Below are positions 1 through 4,680 of a stretch of 21,641 bases of DNA, piece by piece (within the stretch, counting starts at the first letter, position 1; each line of letters starts with the position of its first letter). Position numbers and translations under genes: made by a program. The stretch lies in assembly GCA_016928995.1 (NCBI GenBank), contig JAFGJS010000143.1:1-21641 (forward strand), written 5' to 3'. The notes below the pieces were generated by a model. It had not been told where the DNA came from and did no database searches. It saw nothing but the letters and a program-made list of their open reading frames with translations. Source of the DNA: Candidatus Sumerlaeota bacterium (GTDB lineage Bacteria > Sumerlaeota > Sumerlaeia > JAFGJS01).

Positions 1-38
1 CATTGTTTGGCCTCGCTGATTGGATTGTTCCTTGACAT
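1..38 (-). CDS. possible 5' end of a further leftward gene (partial)
   Basis: An ATG at 38-36 on the minus strand opens a frame that stays open to the window edge and begins MSRNNPISEAKQ. A GGGA lies just upstream as a weak ribosome binding site. It would be the fourth gene of the leftward cassette, separated from the third by about 120 bases. Twelve codons cannot establish a gene, and no family is recognisable. The 123 bases between this start and position 162 hold only GC-rich sequence with short imperfect palindromes (for example GGCG-TTTA-CGCC near 94-105) and no feature I can name. Confidence 0.22.
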   Translation of the reverse strand, partial: MSRNNPISEAKQ

Positions 39-161
39 TGATCCCGGCGCCGCCGCCCCTGCGCGGATGGGCGTATGGGGAGAACAGAGGCGGCGTTTAC
101 GCCGGGCTTCCGGCTGATTGAGGATAGGAGCCGGCCGCCGGAAGATTAAAAGAACTGGTTG

Positions 162-383
162 CTATTGCCCCTTCATGATGTAGCTTGACGCCGATGAAAC
201 CTGATCCCCGTTGACCGTGATGAGCCTCGCTCCATCGACCTCAAGCGGCCGTCCCTGCTCATCGAGCAAGATCACGTTTATTCTTGGCCTTTCCGCCTCA
301 ATACGCTGAATCCAGCAGCGAAGCACAATCGCCGAAATGACAAAGAGCACTGCCGCCAGGATGATCACTTGGTACGAGCGCAT
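162..383 (-). CDS. small single-pass membrane protein of the phage-like cassette
   Basis: This 73-residue protein begins MRSYQVIILAAVLF and has one hydrophobic segment at about residues 5-22. A basic stretch and a short hydrophilic tail follow, ending near SSYIMKGQ. The start is chosen because its ATG (383-381) overlaps the TGA stop of the upstream gene (385-383) in a TGATG arrangement, and because AAGGGGG lies 9 bases or so upstream. Both point to translational coupling. A longer reading from 548 would overlap the upstream gene in another frame and is unlikely. I recognise no family. Small membrane proteins in phage cassettes are often holins, spanins or exclusion proteins, but nothing here distinguishes these. 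Position and coupling make it a probable third gene of a leftward operon. Confidence 0.6.
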   Translation of the reverse strand: MRSYQVIILAAVLFVISAIVLRCWIQRIEAERPRINVILLDEQGRPLEVDGARLITVNGDQVSSASSYIMKGQ

Positions 384-664
384 CAGGCGGCCCCCTTCTT
401 GCGCGCCGCTTCGACCTTCAGCACCACTTCGAGCGGACAGCGAAACTCCGCGCCTTCCGGCTGGACGTAGCCATACTCCGCGCACAGCACGCGGATGTTG
501 GCCGCGTTCATGCCGCCCCACCAGTCGCGCAACTGACGAATCGACCACAGCGGCCGAAGCTGCGCCTGCGTGTTGCGATCCAGCGCCTCGGCATGACCGC
601 GAAGCGCATCGGCCAGATAAAACGCCGCTTCATTGCTCAACGATTTGAAATTGCTCATGGCCAT
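383..664 (-). CDS. hypothetical phage-like protein, 93 aa
   Basis: This soluble protein of 93 residues begins MAMSNFKSLSNEAAFYL. It is rich in Leu, Ala and Arg, has a Trp-rich centre (LWSIRQLRDWWGG at about residues 39-51) and a basic C-terminus. The start at 664 fits an AGGGGAG at 682-676 better than the second ATG at 658. It begins 3 bases after the TGA of the preceding gene and its own stop overlaps the next start, so the three genes look like one tightly packed transcription unit. No signal peptide or membrane segment is visible. The central part resembles a helical DNA-binding or adaptor fold only in a general way, and I do not recognise a family. Confidence 0.6.
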   Translation of the reverse strand: MAMSNFKSLSNEAAFYLADALRGHAEALDRNTQAQLRPLWSIRQLRDWWGGMNAANIRVLCAEYGYVQPEGAEFRCPLEVVLKVEAARKKGAA

Positions 665-667
665 CGT

Positions 668-952
668 TCACGCCGCTCCCCTATTGGATGCTTGCTCGAT
701 TTCTGATAAGTAGCCGTCGTCATCCACATGGAGCACGCCCAACTGCACCAGCACAGCGGCCAACGCCGCGACCTTCGCCGGGTGAGCGCTAAGGCCGCTC
801 TTGATATTGGCGGCGACAGGCACAGTGATGCATGCCAGAGCGGCGATGCCATTGAGGTTGTAATGCGCGGGAAGGTTGTTGAGCGCGTCCTGCACCAAGC
901 GCAGGTTGTCTTCAAGGATTTCAGGAGTGATCAGTTTTATTTTTTGCATCAT
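668..952 (-). CDS. hypothetical phage-like protein, first gene of leftward cassette, 94 aa
   Basis: A protein of 94 residues beginning MMQKIKLITPEILEDNL, mostly helical in appearance, with an Ala/Val/Leu-rich middle (about residues 35-70) and an acidic patch VDDDGYL near the end. The frame is open further upstream to 1042, but that extension is a hydrophobic, Phe-rich translation of the AT-rich promoter region, so I take the start at 952 (or the adjacent ATG at 949). A GAGAGA lies about 6 bases before it. The gene is the first after the intergenic region it shares with the divergent regulator, like an early gene controlled by a phage repressor. No family is recognised. Confidence 0.6.
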   Translation of the reverse strand: MMQKIKLITPEILEDNLRLVQDALNNLPAHYNLNGIAALACITVPVAANIKSGLSAHPAKVAALAAVLVQLGVLHVDDDGYLSEIEQASNRGAA

Positions 953-980
953 ATAATCTCTCGAAATGTGATAGACAGAG

Positions 981-1009
981 ATATGACAAAAGACACACGT
1001 GAAAGTCAA
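981..1009 (-). promoter_or_regulatory. candidate leftward promoter for the three-gene cassette
   Basis: On the minus strand TTGACT (1009-1004) is followed after 17 bases by TCATAT (986-981). The -35 is good and the -10 is weak. The predicted RNA would start near 974 and give a leader of about 22 bases before the ATG at 952. Confidence 0.4.
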
Positions 1010-1028
1010 GAATAAAAATATGACAAAA
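981..1028. repeat. pair of direct repeats ATATGACAAAA, candidate operators
   Basis: ATATGACAAAA occurs at 981-991 and again at 1018-1028, 37 bases apart, inside the region shared by the divergent regulator and cassette. The left copy covers the proposed -10 of the leftward promoter and the right copy lies just upstream of its -35. That is where a repressor would bind. Function is inferred from position only. Confidence 0.4.
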
Positions 1029-1053
1029 AGCATATAAAACACAAGCCAACATA

Positions 1054-1082
1054 TTGACCTGATTCTATTACTGTTGGATAAT
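1054..1082 (+). promoter_or_regulatory. promoter of the HTH regulator, predicted leaderless transcript
   Basis: TTGACC (1054-1059), a 17-base spacer and GATAAT (1077-1082) form a good sigma-70 type promoter. Transcription should start 6-8 bases after the -10, which is at or next to the A of the ATG at 1089. No ribosome binding site is visible upstream of that ATG. Confidence 0.55.
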
Positions 1083-1088
1083 GCATGT

Positions 1089-1511
1089 ATGAAATTTACA
1101 GATGACGATATACGTGAATGGGATGCACTTAGGCGGCTGTTGAAAGCTGCTATTGAGCGTTCTGTTCAAAACAAGGCTTTGATTGCCAGAACAATCGGCG
1201 TGGATACACAGGGTTTCAGCAATCAGATTGGTGGAACACGCCCCAAGGTCATGGTACTTCCGACATATTCTCGAGCCCTCACGGAATGTGGAATCGACAT
1301 CAAGTCCATGATAGCCGCCGCAATCAACCACGTGGACGAATTGCCCGAGGCAGTCGCAGAAACCATAGAATCACCCGAGTTCCAGCGATTCGCGAACACA
1401 GAAGAAAAAGCGGCATTGATCGCGCTCGCCAAAACAGGCTTTTTCGATAAAGCAAAACCCGTAGACGTGAAAGCAGTGTGGCTCCAGATGGTTGATGCAA
1501 GAAAATCATGA
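1089..1511 (+). CDS. HTH-containing phage-type regulator (putative repressor)
   Basis: A 140-residue protein beginning MKFTDDDIREWDALRRLL. Residues of about 28-50 (KALIARTIGVDTQGFSNQIG and the next few) have the spacing of a helix-turn-helix of the lambda-repressor/XRE type: a helix, a glycine turn, then a recognition-like helix before a GGTRPK loop. The C-terminal half is helical and acidic and probably serves oligomerisation. No catalytic motif of LexA/CI-type self-cleavage is visible. The gene diverges from the leftward cassette, the usual layout of a lysogeny switch. The frame extends to a TTG at 1074, but no Shine-Dalgarno supports it. The strong promoter that would start RNA at 1089 favours the ATG there, translated as a leaderless message. 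The family assignment is by pattern only. Confidence 0.65.
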   Translation: MKFTDDDIREWDALRRLLKAAIERSVQNKALIARTIGVDTQGFSNQIGGTRPKVMVLPTYSRALTECGIDIKSMIAAAINHVDELPEAVAETIESPEFQRFANTEEKAALIALAKTGFFDKAKPVDVKAVWLQMVDARKS

Positions 1512-1597
1512 TGTTGCTTCAATTCAGTGATGTTACGTTTTAAGACAAAATGTAGTATGCAAACAACATGCCAGTTTTATAAATTACTATCATTCTT

Positions 1598-1626
1598 CAG
1601 GTTGCTAAATACTCACAGGTTACTAA
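1598..1626. repeat. direct repeats CAGGTTgCTAA / CAGGTTaCTAA
   Basis: Eleven-base copies at 1598-1608 and 1616-1626 differ at one position and lie 18 bases apart. Their place upstream of a tyrosine recombinase gene makes arm-type integrase sites or an excisionase/regulator site the likeliest explanations. This is inferred, not shown. Confidence 0.45.
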
Positions 1627-1638
1627 CGGGGCAAAAAT

Positions 1639-1676
1639 ATAAAATTATATATAAAAATTATATATAAAAATTATAT
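1639..1676. repeat. three tandem AT-rich 12/13-base repeats
   Basis: ATAAAATTATAT (1639-1650) is followed directly by two copies of ATAAAAATTATAT (1651-1663 and 1664-1676). The array is almost pure A/T. It could be an UP element, an easily melted region or a bending site for recombination. It may also be simple-sequence drift. Confidence 0.6.
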
Positions 1677-1761
1677 TTTTCTTGTAATTTCACGGTTCCA
1701 GAGAAGGTTCAATCGCTCATAATATTAACCTTGGTGCTTAATTCACTAATGGAGAGGGGTT

Positions 1762-1833
1762 ATGAGTGAGGCCATTGAAGGTTTTAGGTGGGCTGCGGGA
1801 ATTATCGCCATCGCCGAAATACTGGACCTTTAA
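1762..1833 (+). CDS. 23-residue peptide directly upstream of the integrase
   Basis: ATG at 1762 opens a 23-codon frame beginning MSEAIEGFRWAAG, with a hydrophobic end IIAIAEILDL, closed by TAA at 1831-1833. It has the best ribosome binding site in this part of the window, GGAGAGGGG at 1751-1759. Its stop lies two bases before the integrase ATG at 1836, which has no Shine-Dalgarno of its own. The likely role is a translated leader that brings ribosomes to the integrase by coupling. It could also be a tiny excisionase-like or regulatory peptide. No family is recognisable at this length. Confidence 0.5.
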   Translation: MSEAIEGFRWAAGIIAIAEILDL

Positions 1834-1835
1834 GT

Positions 1836-2819
1836 ATGCCCTCTGCATTTAAATCCACCAACGGCCAATGGATCGCAGACTTCCGTGGCTTGCACATGAC
1901 CGGACGCCGGCGCCGACGGGTGCGCATTCCAACAGGGCATGCGCTCAAGCCCAAAGCCTATGCCAATGAATGCGAACGTCTTTGCCGGCTGCTTGAATAT
2001 CCGCCAACAGTCGAACAGCGCCTGATCGAAAAAGCCCTTACGCTCAAGGCGATCACTGCCGACCAGGCTGCGAGCCTTGATCAATTTCAAACTGCCGGCG
2101 AGCAACCGCGCTTCGTGGATTATTCGGAGCTCACGATTCGCGCGGCAGCCGATGCGCATCCGTCAACGCGGCGCGAGGCGGAACGCCAACGGCGAGACTA
2201 TGACAAAAGAATGAAGTACCTCGATAAGTTCATGGAGTGGGCCGGCATCACACTGGCTCGTGAGATCACACTCGACGCCGTCCAGCGCTGGGTGACCGAA
2301 CTGCGACGCAAAGGCTACGCCTGGGATACGCGACGGCACCATCTGGCATACATTCGACGCGCCGCTAAAATTGGAGCGACGCACGGCATGCCTGATCCTC
2401 TGGCCGGTTTCCGCCTCGACCACAACGACGATTATAAACCGATCCAAACTTGGCCATTGGATTCCATCCAGGACGCGCTGAAGCATCTTAAGGATGAGCG
2501 TTGCCGGGCGATCATTGGTCTTGGGATTGGAATGGGTCTCAGGCCGTCAGAGATCGTCCGCGTGATGTCTGATGATATTAAAAACGGCATATTGACAGTC
2601 GGCTCCCGTGAACGAAAAAATAAAGCTTCAATTCGCCGATTGCCGGTTCCTCAAGTCGTGCTCGGTTGGCTGAAGCCGTTAAAAAAATCGGATTGCCCAT
2701 TGATACGCACGCAGCGCCCTGGCGCAAAAAAAATGAGTGTGCTTTCAGCCATGATATTTTATGCGCCTGGTGGAAAGAGAAATTGGCCGAACCGTTGGAC
2801 GACGATGGCAAGAGATTGA
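1836..2819 (+). pseudogene. tyrosine recombinase (integrase), N-terminal part before a -1 frameshift
   Basis: The frame begins MPSAFKSTNGQWIADFRG, an N-terminal strand region with a basic RRRRRVRIP stretch. A helical SAM-like core-binding domain follows (about residues 90-190). The start of the catalytic domain includes GMGLRPSEIVRV with the catalytic Arg236 and SRERKNKASIRRLPVP with Lys261. After about residue 280 the frame leaves the family pattern and stops at 2819. The rest of the catalytic domain continues in the -1 frame (to 3055), so joined the protein would be about 405 residues, normal for the family. I use the ATG at 1836, coupled to the peptide ending at 1833. A GTG at 1788 would overlap that peptide. 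Either the gene is broken, or it uses programmed -1 frameshifting, or one A is missing in the assembly. Confidence 0.75.
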
Positions 2820-3055
2820 TTGAGCATGCGCCGATCGTACGCATGCGAAAAACATTCGTGGCCATCCTTGATGAAGGCGGTCTATCAGGGCGGTTGATCG
2901 ATGCGTATATGGGCCATGCTGTGCGTGATTTTGAGCAGGTCACGAGAGGGCACTATTTGCCCAAGACAGCCATTGATCGTTTACGGCCTGTAGCCGCTTT
3001 TATGGACGAGTTTCTACACAGTATTTCTACAGGCGTTTTTGAAAGGTCGAAGTAG
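2666..3055 (+). pseudogene. tyrosine recombinase (integrase), C-terminal catalytic part in the -1 frame
   Basis: This frame carries the rest of the recombinase catalytic domain. IVRMRKTFVAIL contains the second catalytic Arg, YMGHAVRDFEQ has the GH box, and QVTRGHYLPK holds the nucleophilic Tyr. The His of the usual HxxR box is Val here, although RKTF after the Arg is typical. The frame has no convincing start of its own (a TTG at 2666 without ribosome binding site), so it should be read as the continuation of the gene from 1836. The switch must occur between 2666 and 2819, most likely at the runs of seven A (2681-2687) or eight A (2726-2733). The gene ends 35 bases before the 3' end of tRNA-Leu, the usual position of a tRNA-targeting integrase. 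Confidence 0.75.
2681..2733 (+). other. two A-runs in the phase of a -1 slippery heptamer within the integrase
   Basis: In the zero frame both runs read A-AAA-AAA: 2681-2687 (codons at 2682 and 2685) and 2726-2732 (codons at 2727 and 2730, followed by ATG). Both are X-XXY-YYZ heptamers in correct phase for the observed -1 change. Homopolymers are also where sequencing and replication indels occur, so the sequence alone cannot separate recoding from mutation. Confidence 0.5.
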
Positions 3056-3090
3056 GGGAGTGCAGGTTGGCCGTAAGTCTTTTGAAATCA

Positions 3091-3125
3091 TGGTGCCGAG
3101 GGCCGGAATCGAACCGGCACGAGGC
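3091..3125. other. probable attachment site of the integrative element (tRNA-Leu 3' part)
   Basis: Tyrosine recombinases often integrate into the 3' part of a tRNA gene, leaving the tRNA intact at one end and a short copy at the other. Here a recombinase gene ends 35 bases from the intact CCA end of tRNA-Leu. I found no second copy of the tRNA 3' sequence inside the window, so the core length cannot be fixed and the other end must lie to the left of position 1. Confidence 0.45.
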
Positions 3126-3179
3126 GTAAGCCCCAAGGGATTTTAAGTCCCTCGCGTCTACCAATTCCGCCACCCCGGC
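3091..3179 (-). tRNA. tRNA-Leu (anticodon TAA)
   Basis: The minus strand folds as a class II tRNA. Acceptor GCCGGGG (3179-3173) pairs with CCTCGGC, with discriminator A and an encoded CCA (3093-3091). The anticodon stem AGGGA/TCCCT encloses CTTAAAA, giving TAA. A long variable arm (TGGGGCTTACGCCTC region) and a T-loop GGTTCGATTCC follow. The length is 89 bases with CCA. Its 3' end faces the integrase gene, so the last 20-40 bases (from 3091) are the probable attachment core of the element on the left. Confidence 0.96.
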
Positions 3180-3260
3180 AGAGGGTTGCTGGCGAGTCCG
3201 GCTGGCGGAGCAGTTTGCGCGGAGGGCGGCGATGCGCCGTTGGCCGGCCGGAGATGAAAA

Positions 3261-3335
3261 TGGAGGTGGCGACCGGATTCGAACCGGTGAATGACGGTTT
3301 TGCAGACCGTTCCCTTACCACTTGGGTACGCCACC
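3261..3335 (-). tRNA. tRNA-Cys (anticodon GCA)
   Basis: On the minus strand acceptor GGTGGCG (3335-3329) pairs with CGCCACC. The discriminator is T, as is typical for tRNA-Cys, and CCA is encoded at 3263-3261. The anticodon stem ACGGT/ACCGT encloses CTGCAAA, giving GCA, and the T-arm is CCGGTTCGAATCCGG. It lies 81 bases upstream of tRNA-Leu on the same strand, and the two are probably transcribed together. Confidence 0.96.
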
Positions 3336-3374
3336 TCAGAGATTTGAACGCCGTTGTGTTATCAAAGGGTCTGG

Positions 3375-3404
3375 ATTCTATGAACCGTCGAACGGGCTTG
3401 TAAA
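3375..3404 (-). promoter_or_regulatory. promoter of the tRNA-Cys/tRNA-Leu unit
   Basis: TTTACA (3404-3399), 18 bases, TAGAAT (3380-3375) on the minus strand. Each hexamer matches the consensus at five of six positions. Transcription would begin near 3368, about 33 bases before mature tRNA-Cys. Confidence 0.5.
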
Positions 3405-3514
3405 GGAAAAATTCACACCTTTGTGTTGTATGGAAAATTACGATCATACATCGCTTTTACATTGACCGTATGCGGCTGAGTTTCTATGGGTAACATACGA
3501 TGTGGAGCGGGGCG

Positions 3515-3524
3515 AAAACGTTTT
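3515..3524. promoter_or_regulatory. candidate LacI-family operator AAAACGTTTT
   Basis: A perfect 10-base palindrome with a central CpG lies about 120 bases upstream of the LacI-type gene. A/T-flanked CG centres of this kind are characteristic of operators of that family. It would allow autoregulation of the whole transport operon. A possible -10 TACAAT lies downstream at 3583-3588, without a good -35. Confidence 0.45.
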
Positions 3525-3642
3525 AATCTGCTGTTTTTGCAATACGCCGCCGCATATAACGCTCAGGTTTGAATATTTCTTGTACAATATCCGGCGAATC
3601 GATACAGCCGATGCATTTGGGCGCTGAGGGGGAAAGCAAGCA

Positions 3643-4680
3643 GTGATGAAAAAAAAGAATGTGACGATCAAGGACATCGCGGAGCAGGCGCGCACATCAG
3701 TGGCGACGGTCTCGCGCGTGTTGAGCGAGAAGCCGGGCGTTGTGGAGAAGAAACGGGAATTGATCCAGAGGCTTGTCAGCGAGATGGGCTATGAGCCGAA
3801 TCGCAATGCGCAAAATCTGGCGGGATGCCGGACCAATTTGCTGGGCTTTATCACTTCGGATCTGAAAAATCCCTGGAAGGTGGATTTGATGCGGCGGATG
3901 GAGCAGTTTTGCCGCGAGCGGGGCAAACAGATTCTCGTCGCAAATTCGGCCATGCGTTTGGATTTGGAGCAGGAAAACATCAAGATCATGCAGCAGAACC
4001 GGGTGGAAGGTTTGATCATCTTCCCCGTGTCGGAATGGAAGGAACAAGAGGGCGATGATCACTTGTTGACGCTGAAGGCGCGGCGTTATCCTTTTATCCT
4101 GATGGGCCGCCTGGAGGACGAAGGTTTTGACATTGTCTGCAACGATGACATCGACGCCGGCCGTTGTTTGGCCAGGCGATTGATCGAATGGGGGCATCGC
4201 CGTATTTTGCTTTGCGGCCGTGCGATCCATATGCGCCGTTCTAACCGCAATAAGCGTTTGGGCGTCGAGATGGCGTTAAGAGAGGCGGGGCTGTCGCCAG
4301 AGGAGTCGCTGATGACGCTCAATATGGCCGAGGAGAACTGGACTGAAGAATTGCTGCGTTTGCAGCGGCAGGCAGAACGTCCCACGGCGTGCATCGTGGT
4401 GAATAGCGAACGGGCGCTTGAAATCTACCATGCGTTGCTTCAGGCGAAGATCCGGATTCCAGAGGATTGTTCGCTCGGTTGTTTTGACGATAATCTTTGG
4501 TGCAAGCACTTGGTTCCGCCGTTGACCTTGATGACGGCGGATGATGAGCAATTGGCGCAAGCGGCGTTCGATGCGTTGAGCGAACGCATGGACCATCCGG
4601 AGAAACCGCGAATCCGGCGGCTGCTGCCGATGCGCTACGTCGAGCGGGAATCATGCGGTCCGGCTCCTGCGGCGCGATGA
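3643..4680 (+). CDS. LacI-family transcriptional regulator
   Basis: A one-gene regulator of 345 residues, normal for the family. Residues 7-27 (VTIKDIAEQARTSVATVSRV) are the LacI helix-turn-helix. The hinge follows as NRNAQNLAG with its Leu-Ala pair at about residue 60. The remainder is a periplasmic-binding-protein-like effector domain (GFITSDLKNPW, VEGLIIFPVSEW, FILMGRLEDEGFDIVCNDD, GHRRILLCG, GCFDDN). GAGGGGG at 3626-3632 favours GTG at 3643 (10 bases away); an ATG follows at 3646. The stop TGA overlaps the ATG at 4677 of the solute-binding/permease gene (ATGA), so regulator and transporter are co-transcribed and translationally coupled. The effector is presumably the imported sugar or a derivative, and its identity cannot be read from the sequence. 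Confidence 0.93.
   Translation: MMKKKNVTIKDIAEQARTSVATVSRVLSEKPGVVEKKRELIQRLVSEMGYEPNRNAQNLAGCRTNLLGFITSDLKNPWKVDLMRRMEQFCRERGKQILVANSAMRLDLEQENIKIMQQNRVEGLIIFPVSEWKEQEGDDHLLTLKARRYPFILMGRLEDEGFDIVCNDDIDAGRCLARRLIEWGHRRILLCGRAIHMRRSNRNKRLGVEMALREAGLSPEESLMTLNMAEENWTEELLRLQRQAERPTACIVVNSERALEIYHALLQAKIRIPEDCSLGCFDDNLWCKHLVPPLTLMTADDEQLAQAAFDALSERMDHPEKPRIRRLLPMRYVERESCGPAPAAR

Larger units (their letters stand above)
1512..1761. other. AT-rich intergenic region between regulator and integrase
   Basis: These 250 bases are far more AT-rich than the surroundings. They contain a direct repeat pair (1598-1626), three tandem AT-rich units (1639-1676) and a possible -10 CATAAT at 1718-1723 without a convincing -35. 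No open frame with a plausible start is seen. In an integrative element, the DNA beside the integrase often carries recombinase arm sites or excisionase sites, and the repeats here would suit that role. Confidence 0.5.

Noticed and set aside
384-548. Extension of the small membrane protein to a start at 548
   Set aside because: It would lie wholly within the neighbouring gene in another frame; the coupled ATG at 383 is better.
953-1042. N-terminal extension of the 94-residue protein up to 1042, which looks like a membrane segment
   Set aside because: It translates the AT-rich promoter region and would remove the intergenic control region; the ATG at 952 has a ribosome binding site.
1639-1676. 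CRISPR array
   Set aside because: The tandem units have no spacers, are only 12-13 bases long and are nearly pure A/T; no cas genes are present.
3260-3340. Coding frame crossing tRNA-Cys on the plus strand (3215-3403)
   Set aside because: It is a translation through a tRNA gene and its promoter, with no ribosome binding site.
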